From positions 1,106,756 through 1,170,755 of the forward strand of contig NZ_LT629945.1 in the NCBI RefSeq assembly GCF_900104675.1: a DNA stretch of 64,000 nt. Direction: 5' to 3'. A model generated the notes under the pieces. That model ran no database searches. It saw nothing but the letters and a program-made list of their open reading frames with translations, and had not been told where the DNA came from. Shown in pieces: positions 8,740-17,081 of the stretch. Position 1 is the stretch's first letter. Every line of letters begins with the position of its first letter. The position numbers were made by a program, and so were the translations under genes. This stretch comes from Angelakisella massiliensis. Its GTDB lineage: Bacteria; Bacillota; Clostridia; Oscillospirales; Ruminococcaceae.

Positions 8740-8816
8740 TGGCCGGGGTAAGGCTCCCGGCTCACTTTTGGGTGTGTGGGGCGGTGTGTGTGGATTTTCA
8801 GCCGCCCCACTTTTTT
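8740..8816 (+). ncRNA. Candidate ~75-nt small RNA
   Basis: From the start predicted by the 8707-8734 promoter the transcript would fold into two hairpins: aaagtggccggg (8736-8747) with cccggctcacttt (8756-8768), and gtggggcgg (8776-8784) with ccgccccac (8802-8810), the latter followed by TTTTTT. Promoter, compact structure and terminator with no reading frame suggest a regulatory RNA of the element. The alternative is that the hairpins only terminate the convergent small gene at 8819-8932. Confidence 0.4.
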
Positions 8817-8818
8817 AT

Positions 8819-8932
8819 TTACTCATTCATTATGCGTTTAACACTATTCCGGAGTTCTTCCAACGTTTCGCATTTTTCAATGAGTTCGAGGATTGCTTTC
8901 AGCAGAGCCTCGGTCACATTCACTGTATCCAT
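8819..8932 (-). CDS. Small 37-residue protein
   Basis: A short frame begins MDTVNVTEALLKAILELIEK and continues as a second amphipathic helix ending in NE, preceded by a good AAGGGAGTGAGG site. It is divergent from the HTH gene at 9102, and the two share an intergenic region with an inverted repeat. The protein looks like a helical hairpin. A partner or antagonist of the neighbouring HTH protein is conceivable, but no family is recognised. Confidence 0.5.
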   Translation of the reverse strand: MDTVNVTEALLKAILELIEKCETLEELRNSVKRIMNE

Positions 8933-8985
8933 TCACCTCACTCCCTTCTGTAAGAGATTTTGTATCTCTGCCTTACAAGTATATT

Positions 8986-9077
8986 ATACAGCAAATGCTT
9001 AATAATGTCAATAGAATAATTTATTATTTTATGAATGATTTTAATTTCAATTTGACAATATAAAGTATTTGCTGTAT
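8986..9077 (+). promoter_or_regulatory. Inverted repeat between divergent small genes
   Basis: atacagcaaat (8986-8996) and its exact reverse complement atttgctgtat (9067-9077) flank an AT-rich promoter region. Each arm is close to the start of one of the two divergent genes, as expected for an operator of the HTH protein. Confidence 0.5.
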
Positions 9078-9101
9078 GATATGTGTGAGGAGATGATAAA
9101 G

Positions 9102-9311
9102 ATGACTATAGAGCAGAAGATTAAAATGGCATTGGCATATAGTGGTATTAGCCAAGCAGAGCTTGCAAGGAGAATCGGCACTACCCCGTCAAATTTGAAC
9201 CAAAAAATTAAAAGAAACACTCTAACTATGGAAGACCTAGAGAAGATCGCTCAGGCTATGGGCGGACAGTGGAAAGCAGAATTTGCTTTCCCTGATGGAA
9301 CGGTGATTTGA
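9102..9311 (+). CDS. Small Cro/CI-type HTH protein
   Basis: A 69-residue protein that is almost wholly an HTH_3 domain: SGISQAELARRIGTTPSNLN (about 15-34) holds the turn and recognition helix, and LEKIAQAMGG follows. The start at 9102 is chosen because of the GAGGAG site at 9087-9092; upstream codons give no homologous sequence. It lies at the right end of the element, divergent from a 37-residue gene. It may be a Cro-like regulator or part of a small addiction-type pair. Confidence 0.8.
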   Translation: MTIEQKIKMALAYSGISQAELARRIGTTPSNLNQKIKRNTLTMEDLEKIAQAMGGQWKAEFAFPDGTVI

Positions 9312-9377
9312 TAGGCCTTTGAACGGTACTTTTTGTTTGCTGTAAGTTATTTTTAAAAGTTAAATATACATACAAAA

Positions 9378-9388
9378 TACACACAAAA
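9378..9388 (+). repeat. Possible integrase arm site, right
   Basis: The 11-mer tacacacaaaa matches 2271-2281 exactly, 37 bp inside the right core. Weak evidence on its own. Confidence 0.35.
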
Positions 9389-9424
9389 TCATAGATAATG
9401 CTGATAAATAAACGGATTTTGTAA

Positions 9425-9472
9425 TCCTTGGTAAGGACGAGGTCACCAGTTCGATTCTGGTTAGCAGCTCCA
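9425..9472 (+). repeat. attR, 48-bp core
   Basis: An exact copy of the 3' end of tRNA-Thr (2100-2147), here without the 5' half of the tRNA. It marks the right end of the element. Confidence 0.93.
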
Positions 9473-9473
9473 A

Positions 9474-9504
9474 AACCCGATCACAAGTGTGGTCGGGTTT
9501 TTTG
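9474..9504 (+). terminator. Original tRNA-Thr terminator
   Basis: An 11-bp stem (9474-9484 with 9489-9499) followed by a T-run lies directly after attR. It is most simply the ancestral terminator of the tRNA operon, separated from it by the insertion. Confidence 0.85.
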
Positions 9505-9606
9505 TTATATCTCTATGCTGAGTTATATAAAAAATTGGGGTTATGAAAAATTAGATACGCATTAGTCCCCATCAACATCATCAGAAAAGACAAATAAGAT
9601 AAATTC

Positions 9607-9635
9607 GTGACAAGATATATTTTTTAGGCTATAAT
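9607..9635 (+). promoter_or_regulatory. Promoter of permease-cls operon
   Basis: GTGACA at 9607-9612 and TATAAT at 9630-9635 with 17 bp spacing, 48 bp upstream of the start at 9684. Confidence 0.6.
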
Positions 9636-9683
9636 AAGATTTATCGCCCAGACCAGCATTTTGAATTTTGGAAGGAGCGGCAA

Positions 9684-10844
9684 ATGGAGTTGAACCAAAA
9701 AAATTGGCGTAAACTGTTGGGATTGGGAATGGTTCTGATCCTGTTTTATTGGGGATTGGAAAATCATTCTCTTTTGGGAAAGACGTGTTCTGTTTTATTG
9801 GGACTCATATTTCCGTTTATTTTAGGCGGCTGCATGGCGTTCATTGTGAACGTTCCCATGAGGGGCATTGAAAAACTTCTTTTTTCTGCACAGACAGGAA
9901 AGAAGAGAAAAATGGCCAGAGGGATCAGCTTGCTGTTAACCTTTTTACTGGTAATCAGTGTTATATTTGTGGTAGCTTTTTTGATCCTTCCCGAGCTGGG
10001 AAGAAGTTTAGGCACTTTAGCCGAAACGGTTCCTCAATTTGTTTCAAGGACGGCTGCATGGGCGGCGGAAATGACTACAAAACATCCACAGATTTCTCAA
10101 TGGCTCTCCACTTTGGAAATCAACTGGAGCAATATTTTGGGACAAACTGCCGCTTTGATTCAAAGCTGGCTCAGTGCTTTCCTGGGCTCCACTTTGAATA
10201 TTGCAGCAGGTGTTTTCAGCGGTGTGGTCACATTTTTTCTGGCTTTCGTTTTTTCCATTTATTTATTGCTGGACAAGGAAAAGCTGGGCGGACAGGTAAA
10301 AATGGTACTTCATGCGTGGGTTCCCCGCTGGGCGGATAAGATTTTAGGGGTTAGTGGATTAGCAGCCAAAACCTTTTCCAGCTTTTTATCCGGACAATGC
10401 GCCGAAGCGATCATTTTGGGATTATTATTCTTTATAGCGATGACCATTCTTCGCTTTCCCTATGCCTTGATGATCAGCGTTTTGATCGCTTTTACCGCAC
10501 TGATTCCCCTGTTTGGCGCTTTTATTGGCTGTTTTGTAGGCGCCTTTCTGATCCTGATGGTTTCCCCCATGAAAGCATTTTGGTTCATACTGCTGTTTCT
10601 CCTGATCCAGCAGTTGGAGGGAAACTTGATTTATCCCAGAGTAGTGGGCAGTTCAGTAGGTCTGCCTGCGATCTGGGTATTGGTAGCGGTTACCTTAGGT
10701 GGAAACACGTTGGGAGTCGCGGGAATGCTGTTGAGCATTCCATTGTGTTCGGTATTGTATACACTGTTTAGACAGGCCACCAAACAACGGTTAAAACAGT
10801 TTGAGGAAAAGACAGGGGAGAAAGGAGAGAATGCAGGGGGATGA
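9684..10844 (+). CDS. AI-2E family transporter
   Basis: A 386-residue integral membrane protein. Hydrophobic segments lie near 10-45, 65-85, 160-190, 235-265, 270-300 and 315-345, matching the AI-2E permease family (YtvI/TqsA/PerM group). The motif ALIPLFGAFIGCFVGAFLIL near 275-294 is typical. Family roles include small-molecule export and Na+/H+ antiport; the substrate here is unknown. It overlaps cardiolipin synthase by 4 bases, so the two are one operon and may act together in envelope physiology. Confidence 0.9.
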   Translation: MELNQKNWRKLLGLGMVLILFYWGLENHSLLGKTCSVLLGLIFPFILGGCMAFIVNVPMRGIEKLLFSAQTGKKRKMARGISLLLTFLLVISVIFVVAFLILPELGRSLGTLAETVPQFVSRTAAWAAEMTTKHPQISQWLSTLEINWSNILGQTAALIQSWLSAFLGSTLNIAAGVFSGVVTFFLAFVFSIYLLLDKEKLGGQVKMVLHAWVPRWADKILGVSGLAAKTFSSFLSGQCAEAIILGLLFFIAMTILRFPYALMISVLIAFTALIPLFGAFIGCFVGAFLILMVSPMKAFWFILLFLLIQQLEGNLIYPRVVGSSVGLPAIWVLVAVTLGGNTLGVAGMLLSIPLCSVLYTLFRQATKQRLKQFEEKTGEKGENAGG

Positions 10845-12385
10845 AGGTGCTCAAAAGCTTAGTAAAATTGCTGTTTCATCGGGTGGTTATCGTTGGTGTG
10901 GCAATTTTGCTTCAGGCGGCTTATTTTATTATCCTCTTATCGAAGTTTCAGGAATTTTTTGCCTTTTCCTATGGAATTTTGATGCTGCTGAGCGTGGCAG
11001 TGGTACTGCATCTGATCAATGATCGTTCCAATCCTGCTTATAAGTTGGCGTGGATCATTCCGATTTTAACCTTTCCCATTTTTGGCGGACTGTTTTATGT
11101 GATGTTTGGCCACAGTCATTTGAGCAAACGTCAGAAAAATGAGATGCGTGAGATAGGGCAGCAAATTTTTGCTGTGATGCCGGACCGCACACCAAATCTG
11201 GATCGTTTGAAGGAAGAAAACCCTGTAGCGGGTCTTCAGGCCCAATATATTTATCGCTTTGCCCATGCGCCTTTGTGCCGTAATACGTCAACAGAATATC
11301 TTCCTTTGGGAGAGATCAAGTTTCAGCGTATGAAGGAGGAGCTGCAAAAGGCGCAGCATTACATTTTTCTGGAGTATTTTATTATAGAAGAAGGAAAAAT
11401 GTGGAATGAAATTCTGGAGATCCTGCGGGAAAAAGCTGCGGCGGGTGTAGATGTTCGGGTAATTTATGACGATATTGGCTCTATGATGACCCTTCCCTAT
11501 GGATATGACCGGAAGTTGGAATCCATGGGAATCAAATGCTGTGTATTCAATCCTTTGGTACCCATTCTCTCCACTCGTTTCAACAATCGGGATCATCGAA
11601 AAATCTGTGTGATTGATGGCTGGGTAGGCTTTACGGGGGGAATCAATCTGGCGGATGAATATATCAACGCCGTTGTCAAGCATGGACACTGGAAAGATAC
11701 CGCCATTCTGCTCAAAGGTGAAGCAGTGTGGAACCTGACAGTGATGTTTCTGTCTCTATGGAGTTTTCTGCGCCATACACAGGATCATTATGAAAGCTTC
11801 CGCCCCCATGTCCATCAGCCGGAGCCAATCGTTTCCCAAGGATATGTGCAGCCTTTTGGAGATATTCCTTTGGACAATGAAGCGGTGGGAGAGACAGTTT
11901 ACCTCAATCTCATCAATAAAGCGCAGCGGTATGTGCACATCACCTCCCCTTATCTGATCATAGACAATGAGATGGTGACGGCCCTGTCCAATGCGGCAAA
12001 AAGCGGTGTGGATGTAAGAATCATTACCCCACACATTGCGGATAAATTCTATGTCCATGCGGTCACAAGGGCCTATTATGAAACTTTATTGGAGGCAGGG
12101 GTGCGGATTTTTGAATATACCCCCGGCTTTATCCATGCGAAAACTTTTGTGGTGGATGATGAATATGCTGTGGTAGGAACCATCAATTTGGATTATCGCA
12201 GTCTGTATCTTCACTTTGAATGCGGATGCTGGATGTACCAAACTCCCAGTGTGCTTCAGGTTCGGGATGACTTCCTGCTGACACAGGGGAAAAGCCAGGA
12301 AATCACATTGGCCACCGCGCGAAATATTAATTGGCTGCAGCGATTGGGAAGGTCCATTCTCCGGGCCTTTGCACCACTGATGTGA
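10841..12385 (+). CDS. cls: Cardiolipin synthase
   Basis: A 514-residue membrane enzyme that joins two phosphatidylglycerols to give cardiolipin and glycerol. Two N-terminal membrane helices (about 10-60) with the PLDc_N region precede two phospholipase-D HKD motifs: HRKICVID near 252-259 and HAKTFVVDD near 431-439. Length and layout match full-size bacterial Cls. It overlaps the upstream permease gene and a terminator follows. Confidence 0.95.
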   Translation: MKVLKSLVKLLFHRVVIVGVAILLQAAYFIILLSKFQEFFAFSYGILMLLSVAVVLHLINDRSNPAYKLAWIIPILTFPIFGGLFYVMFGHSHLSKRQKNEMREIGQQIFAVMPDRTPNLDRLKEENPVAGLQAQYIYRFAHAPLCRNTSTEYLPLGEIKFQRMKEELQKAQHYIFLEYFIIEEGKMWNEILEILREKAAAGVDVRVIYDDIGSMMTLPYGYDRKLESMGIKCCVFNPLVPILSTRFNNRDHRKICVIDGWVGFTGGINLADEYINAVVKHGHWKDTAILLKGEAVWNLTVMFLSLWSFLRHTQDHYESFRPHVHQPEPIVSQGYVQPFGDIPLDNEAVGETVYLNLINKAQRYVHITSPYLIIDNEMVTALSNAAKSGVDVRIITPHIADKFYVHAVTRAYYETLLEAGVRIFEYTPGFIHAKTFVVDDEYAVVGTINLDYRSLYLHFECGCWMYQTPSVLQVRDDFLLTQGKSQEITLATARNINWLQRLGRSILRAFAPLM

Positions 12386-12404
12386 CGGTCGGCAAAATTG
12401 AAAG

Positions 12405-12441
12405 AGGCCCTGTTGATACGCTCAGCAGGGCCCGATTTTTT
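12405..12441 (+). terminator. Terminator after cls
   Basis: An 11-bp stem (12406-12416 with 12422-12432) is followed by cgatttttt. Confidence 0.85.
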
Positions 12442-12811
12442 GGTGCGCTTTTATAAGCTGATCATTTTCATTTTGGCAGAGAAAATCAGCTGACAGTTTT
12501 GCAGTGTATGCTGCGGCTTGTCCAGGTCAGGGTGTACAGTGGGAATGATTTTTATTTCATTTTTATTTTGCTGGAGATGAGCAGCAAATCATTTTTGCGC
12601 AAACATTCAGGCCAAAACGACAGTGGATAAACCTGGATATTGCTGCTGGTTTTGGGTGTATCCGGGGATAATCCCCTCCATGGAAGCACATGGAACCTTT
12701 AAGGCACATGCCACAGCCGTATTCAGTATCAGACAAAGAGAAATTCATCAGGATGGTGTGGAGCCCAAAAAACTGCTGCTCTTCCTGGAACAGTGTGATT
12801 CCAGCCCCATT
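12442..12811 (+). other. Intergenic, no intact gene
   Basis: No frame here has a recognised family. A minus-strand frame at 12563-12748 (61 codons, cysteine-rich) and overlapping short frames in other phases read like fragments of a disrupted gene downstream of the zinc-ribbon gene, but none is convincing. Confidence 0.4.
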
Positions 12812-13012
12812 TCAGCTGCCTTTGGAAAACAGATCCTCTGCTGTCACCGAATGCAAACAATAGTCGCATCCCACCAGCCGACCCCATTGGTCACGATACA
12901 GCAGGCTGTCCAGATATAGATATTCTCCGCATACAGGACATTGCCAAGTGAGATATTGGGGAGGAGAGAGTGAAGGCTCAGGACAGGATGGGCCAGGTTG
13001 AATCAATTCCAT
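12812..13012 (-). CDS. Small zinc-ribbon protein
   Basis: A 66-residue protein with two CXXC pairs: CPVCGEYLYLD (from about residue 25) and CDYCLHSV (about 49-56), linked by a polar segment LYRDQWGRLVG. The spacing suggests one structural zinc ion. Similar tiny zinc-ribbon proteins are common in Oscillospiraceae, with no known role. It follows the sigma-like gene on the same strand by about 85 bases and may be co-transcribed. Confidence 0.55.
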   Translation of the reverse strand: MELIQPGPSCPEPSLSPPQYLTWQCPVCGEYLYLDSLLYRDQWGRLVGCDYCLHSVTAEDLFSKGS

Positions 13013-13096
13013 TGCGTCCCTCTTTTCTGCAAATCCGTTCTATGGGACAAAAGGTGTGATATACTGCTCTCATACCGGAAAGGTCCAGAAATTTCC

Positions 13097-13537
13097 TCAG
13101 GAGAGCAGATCGCCATACATCGCCAGCGTGAATTTTTTCAGTCCCGCGTCTTTAATGCGGTAAATCTGAGCGGTTTCGCAGCCCAGCTCTTCACATAAAC
13201 GATCCATGTAATCCCGGGTGCGATGGATGAAAAAACGTTCCAGCACCAATCGTTCCTGATTGTTTAACACGGAAAGGCCCCGTTCGATTCTCTCAGCCTT
13301 TCTTTTGGCCAACTCCAGATTCCCCTGCAAACGTCCTCTTCGGTCAATGTTGTCGATCAGATCGCTCTCACGGCGAGAGGTTCCACCCTGGACAGGAATT
13401 TTGTCCAAACGAACGCTGTGGATGGAATAAGCCGCTTGTTCCAGAATCTGAATTTCTTCCGGAAGATTTTGCAGACTTTCCTGAATCAAGGGATAATCTT
13501 CCAGATCCTGCGCGGCGTGCTGTTTCCAATTTACCAT
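13097..13537 (-). CDS. ArpU/RinA-like sigma-type regulator
   Basis: A 146-residue protein of the phage late-regulator type: charged helical N-terminal half, the pattern GGTSRRESDLIDNI (about 51-64), then a sigma-70 region-4-like HTH (LNNQERLVLERFFI near 91-104 and LGCETAQIYRIKDAGL near 118-133) ending in LAMYG. In prophages this gene precedes the terminase and controls late genes; here no phage genes surround it. It is divergent from an S24 repressor, with matched operator-like repeats between. Likely a domesticated or residual phage control module. Confidence 0.75.
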   Translation of the reverse strand: MVNWKQHAAQDLEDYPLIQESLQNLPEEIQILEQAAYSIHSVRLDKIPVQGGTSRRESDLIDNIDRRGRLQGNLELAKRKAERIERGLSVLNNQERLVLERFFIHRTRDYMDRLCEELGCETAQIYRIKDAGLKKFTLAMYGDLLS

Positions 13538-13557
13538 ATTGATCAGGCTCCTTTAAA

Positions 13558-13573
13558 TATATAGTTCACTAGA
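13558..13573 (+). promoter_or_regulatory. Operator-like site A
   Basis: tatatagttcactaga has the form TATATAG-N3-ACTAGA and occurs inverted at 13683-13698. It lies about 20 bases upstream of the sigma-like gene. Confidence 0.5.
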
Positions 13574-13580
13574 CAAAATG

Positions 13581-13594
13581 AAAACATATGTTCT
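13581..13594 (+). promoter_or_regulatory. LexA-box-like palindrome
   Basis: aaaacatatgttct matches the Bacillus-type SOS box cgaacatatgttcg at 11 of 14 positions. It lies about 44 bases upstream of the sigma-like gene, so DNA damage could derepress that gene. Single-site evidence. Confidence 0.4.
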
Positions 13595-13671
13595 TTTTGA
13601 TGGGATACTGAGTGGGGCGTGGCTTTAGAGTAGCACAGAAACTCCAAGTTGTCAAGTACACTAAAAATATA

Positions 13672-13700
13672 TTGACTAAAATTCTAGTTTGCTATATAAT
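13672..13700 (+). promoter_or_regulatory. Promoter of S24 repressor gene
   Basis: TTGACT (13672-13677), 17 bp, TATAAT (13695-13700). Operator-like site B (13683-13698, inverse of 13558-13573) covers the spacer and -10, suggesting autorepression. Confidence 0.75.
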
Positions 13701-13901
13701 CAAAGACGCAGAAATTCATCAAATAAGTAAGCTGTCATCAAAATGGATGTTTGAACAAGATAAGGTGTGGAAATAGAAGATATCTGCCGTTTGTGATGAC
13801 TGGATAAAGAAACAGCGAAAGATTTTGAGGCAAGAGCAGTTCTGCTGTCAAATTTACTCGAATGTATTTGACCATCAAAGTGCCGGAAAGGTGGAGAAGC
13901 A

Positions 13902-14570
13902 ATGACATTGGGGCAGTTGATCCGGGATTACAGGAAACAGCACCACCAAACCATGGAGGATTTTGCCCAGGCCAGTGGTCTGAGCAAAGCATATATTTCT
14001 ATTCTGGAGCGAAACAGAAATCCTTCCACCGGGCAGCCGGCAATTCCATCGGCAAAAACCATCCAGAGGGTGGCAAAAGCTATGGGGCAGCCGGTAGCAG
14101 TGCTGCTGTCTCAACTGGATCAGGAGCAAAAAGGAGAACTGCTTTCACAGCTGCTGCCGCCTATGGTGGAGCCATATTTCCCTAAAGGCCGGATGCCGGT
14201 TTTAGGAAGGGTGGCGGCAGGCCTGCCCATCTTTGCCCAGGAGAATATTGAGGGCTATGTGGCGGATGATTTTGATGATGGTGAAGAATATTTTGCCCTC
14301 AGAGTTCATGGAGACAGCATGAATGCCGCCGGAATTGCCGACGGTGATTTGCTGGTGGTGCGCAAGCAGCCCATGGTGGACAATGGTGAAATTGCGGTGG
14401 TACTGGTCAACGGAAATGATGCCACAGTCAAACGGTTTCATCAGGCAGGTGAAATGGTTACCCTTTCCCCGCAATCCCTCAATCCTGTGCACCAAATTCA
14501 GATTTATAATACAAAGGAAACCGCGGTATCCATTCTGGGAAAAGTGGTGGAGGTCAGAAAGCGCTTTTGA
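13902..14570 (+). CDS. LexA/CI-like repressor, S24 peptidase
   Basis: A 222-residue repressor. An XRE-type HTH (about 5-65, with LSKAYISILERNRNPST) is followed by a hinge and an S24 self-cleavage domain. The cleavage site Ala-Gly in GRVAAGLP (about 102-109), nucleophile Ser139 in HGDSMN and base Lys177 in ATVKRF are all present, so RecA-stimulated self-cleavage is expected. The HTH is phage-like rather than the winged helix of true LexA. It lies opposite the sigma-like gene and probably controls it. Confidence 0.9.
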   Translation: MTLGQLIRDYRKQHHQTMEDFAQASGLSKAYISILERNRNPSTGQPAIPSAKTIQRVAKAMGQPVAVLLSQLDQEQKGELLSQLLPPMVEPYFPKGRMPVLGRVAAGLPIFAQENIEGYVADDFDDGEEYFALRVHGDSMNAAGIADGDLLVVRKQPMVDNGEIAVVLVNGNDATVKRFHQAGEMVTLSPQSLNPVHQIQIYNTKETAVSILGKVVEVRKRF

Positions 14571-14768
14571 CCAAAAAAGCATAGGAATATGGGAAAACTA
14601 ACGAAAGAGACTGCTTAAAATCCCGCTGTGGGGGACAAAGAGGCGAAAATGGACTACAGGTTTTAAAAATTCATAAAATGTTTACAATTTCACTTTGGGT
14701 TTCATGGTATCCTTGCGCTGTTGCAGCTCGCTGAAAGACAGCGGGCCGGTAATGCGAAGGAGGAAGAA

Positions 14769-15350
14769 ATGAAGCAGGAAAGCCACAAGCTGCTGGGATA
14801 TTATCTCATTAACCGTGTTCAGGGAGAATACGAACCTCGCCATCGGGCAGCTTTTTTACTGGGCTGTGTAGAGCCGGACCGGAATCCTTTTACCTATTTC
14901 AAGGGGTCCTGCCGCGCACAGTGGATGCGTGGACATAATTTCCTTAATGCACAGCGGCTGGTAAAGCGTCTCTGCCGTGGTTTGGAAAACCGGGAAAACT
15001 GGAGAATGCTGGACTATTATCGTTTGGGAAAGCTGATTCATTACACCGCTGACGCTTTTACATTTGCTCATAATGCGATGTTCCAGGAGGATATCCGCCA
15101 GCACCTGGTTTATGAGGGACGCCTCCAGGAGCACTTTAAGCAGTGCCTTCAGCAGGGCCGTGATCTTTTTCGCTGCGGGGAGATGGCCGCTTATGATATG
15201 ATTCTGGAGCAGCACCGGCGTTATGAAAATGCGGAACGGACAGTAGAGACTGACGCCGAGTACATTTTAGGTGTAACAGAGCTGTTGTGCCGTCTCTTGC
15301 TGCCCTGCCCTCAGACAGCTGCGGTTCGTACGTTCCCTTTGGCTGCGTAA
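14769..15350 (+). CDS. Zn-dependent phospholipase C-like protein
   Basis: A 193-residue protein of the zinc-dependent PLC family: GCVEPDRNPFTYFKGS (about 32-47), RGHNFLNAQ (about 53-61) and GKLIHYTADAFTFAHN (about 84-99) supply the His and Asp ligands. It lacks a signal peptide, unlike the secreted clostridial toxins, so a cytoplasmic or unconventional role is likely. ATG at 14769 is chosen for its GAAGGAGGAAG site. It is monocistronic with a terminator. Confidence 0.8.
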   Translation: MKQESHKLLGYYLINRVQGEYEPRHRAAFLLGCVEPDRNPFTYFKGSCRAQWMRGHNFLNAQRLVKRLCRGLENRENWRMLDYYRLGKLIHYTADAFTFAHNAMFQEDIRQHLVYEGRLQEHFKQCLQQGRDLFRCGEMAAYDMILEQHRRYENAERTVETDAEYILGVTELLCRLLLPCPQTAAVRTFPLAA

Positions 15351-15406
15351 TGAGCGCCTTCAGCGAAGGATAAAGGTACTGACAAACCAAGTGACAATTT
15401 TTTATG

Positions 15407-15440
15407 ACCGCTTCGTAAGATTACGGGGCGGTTATTTTTA
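15407..15440 (+). terminator. Terminator after PLC-like gene
   Basis: A 12-bp stem (15407-15418 with 15421-15432) followed by tatttttat. Confidence 0.8.
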
Positions 15441-15483
15441 TCTGAGAAAGCCTATTTCTGCCCTTGCATGAAAATTTGAGACA

Positions 15484-15533
15484 GACAAAAAAGAACCCCT
15501 CCGCCGGCGGTTATGGAACAAGCCGGTGGAGGG
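15484..15533 (-). terminator. Terminator after MATE gene
   Basis: A 12-bp GC-rich stem (15497-15508 with 15522-15533); on the minus strand it runs into ttcttttttgtc. Confidence 0.9.
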
Positions 15534-15570
15534 AGCGGCAGTTTTGGGGCAAACCAGGGAAAGCCTGTCT

Positions 15571-16908
15571 TTAATGGGTGTGTTTGAGACTGCGGCGCAG
15601 CCAGAAGAAATAGCAAAGACACATCACCAGGCTGGACAAGGCGGAGATGGGAACCGCCAGGCTGATGATTCCCATATTGGTATCCGGCAGGCGGCTGAAG
15701 AATATGGAGAGGGGAATGCGTACCAAAAAAGCGGACAGCAGCCCCTGGAGCATGACAAAGGTGGTTCGGCCCAGGCCGTTGAAGTATCCCAGAAAACAAA
15801 AACTGAGGGAGATCATCAGGTATTCAAAGGAGCAGCCCCGGAGATATTGGGCGGTTGCCGCGATGACAGCGGGATCTGATGTGAAAAGAGAAGCCAGCAG
15901 CCCACCCTGGAAAAAGGTAAGCAAAAACATGACAGTGCCGAAAGCAAAGGAAATGCTCTGGGCTGCAAACAAAGCCTTGGTGGCACGGGGATGATTGCCA
16001 GCCCCTATATTTTGGGCAACAAAGGCGGACAGGGTGGACAAAAACGCCATGGGAACGATGGAGAGAAAGACAAACATTTTTTCCGCCACACCCACGCTGG
16101 CGGAAGCAACCAGCCCCAGGCTGTTGACAATGCTGGTGATGATCAGAAACGAGATATTGACCAGCACATCCTGGAGAGCGATAGGGGTACCCAGCCGCAG
16201 GATGGAGCGGGAGGTTTGGGGCAGGCGAAAGCTTTCACGGTCCACATCAAAGGGAAGAGGACGGCGGCGGATATAGGCGGCGGAAAAGAGCACACTGGCT
16301 CCCTGAGCAATCACGGTAGCCAAGGCCGCTCCGGAAGCCGCCATGCCAAAGACGCCCACAAACAGCAGATCCAGCACCACATTCATTCCGCAGGCAATGG
16401 CCACAAAGAGAAAGGGGGAGCGGGAATCCCCAATGCCCCGGAAAACGCCGCTGATGGCGTTATAGGCGGTAATAAAGATCATTCCGCAGGCGCAGATGCG
16501 CACATAGCGGATGGTTTCCGCCACAGCTTCCTGGGGAACGTTCATCAGCTGAGCCGCCTGAGGGGCGAAAGCCACCATTACAACGGTCAGCAGCAAAGCA
16601 AGGGGCAGAAACAAACGGATCTGTCCGGCAATCACGCCGCCCGCCCGCCTGCGGTCCCCCGCGCCTATGGCCTGTCCCAGCAATACGGTTACGCCCATAT
16701 TCAGTCCGGTTACCAGCGCGGTGGCCGACTGCATTACCTGGCTGCCGGTGGCTACAGCGGAAACGCTGGAGGTGGCGGAGAAATGCCCTACCACAGCCAG
16801 ATCCACACCGCCATACAGGGCCTGCAGAATCAGAGAAAGCATCAGCGGGATGGAGAAACGGATCAGAGGCGGCAGAATCCGTCCCTCCAGAAAGGTATTG
16901 TGATCCAT
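15571..16908 (-). CDS. MATE family efflux transporter
   Basis: A 445-residue protein with about 12 membrane helices in two repeated halves, the layout of MATE Na+ or H+ driven drug exporters (PGVDLAVVGHFSATS-type motif near the start: GGVDLAVVGHF, about 37-47; AALATVIAQGASVLFSA in the middle). ATG at 16908 is chosen because homology begins at DHNTFLEGRILPPLIRF and an AAAGGAAG site precedes it; longer in-frame starts lack support. The substrate is unknown. The leader carries a promoter and terminator-like hairpin (17082-17180). Confidence 0.93.
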   Translation of the reverse strand: MDHNTFLEGRILPPLIRFSIPLMLSLILQALYGGVDLAVVGHFSATSSVSAVATGSQVMQSATALVTGLNMGVTVLLGQAIGAGDRRRAGGVIAGQIRLFLPLALLLTVVMVAFAPQAAQLMNVPQEAVAETIRYVRICACGMIFITAYNAISGVFRGIGDSRSPFLFVAIACGMNVVLDLLFVGVFGMAASGAALATVIAQGASVLFSAAYIRRRPLPFDVDRESFRLPQTSRSILRLGTPIALQDVLVNISFLIITSIVNSLGLVASASVGVAEKMFVFLSIVPMAFLSTLSAFVAQNIGAGNHPRATKALFAAQSISFAFGTVMFLLTFFQGGLLASLFTSDPAVIAATAQYLRGCSFEYLMISLSFCFLGYFNGLGRTTFVMLQGLLSAFLVRIPLSIFFSRLPDTNMGIISLAVPISALSSLVMCLCYFFWLRRSLKHTH

Positions 16909-17081
16909 ATTTTTCTTCCTTTCTTTATCAAGGTTACAGGCCGAAACAGGCCCCAAAATCGCCGGGAAAAAGTCAAATGCTTTCTGAAAGCATCTGATCG
17001 CTTTATAAGTTATAAACGAAAGAAGATCTGTTATTCCCAATACGGCAAATGGGTGAACCAGTTGAGATCCTCCCCCAAAAA

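Larger units (their letters stand above)
13538..13901 (+). promoter_or_regulatory. Divergent control region
   Basis: The region between the sigma-like and S24 repressor genes holds a TTGACT-17-TATAAT promoter, a pair of inverted TATATAG-N3-ACTAGA sites and a LexA-box-like palindrome (each listed separately). The rest, including 13701-13901, has no visible gene. Confidence 0.6.

Noticed and set aside
13902-14570. Calling the S24 repressor the cellular LexA
   Set aside because: The DNA-binding domain is an XRE-type HTH rather than the LexA winged helix, and it sits opposite a phage-type regulator.
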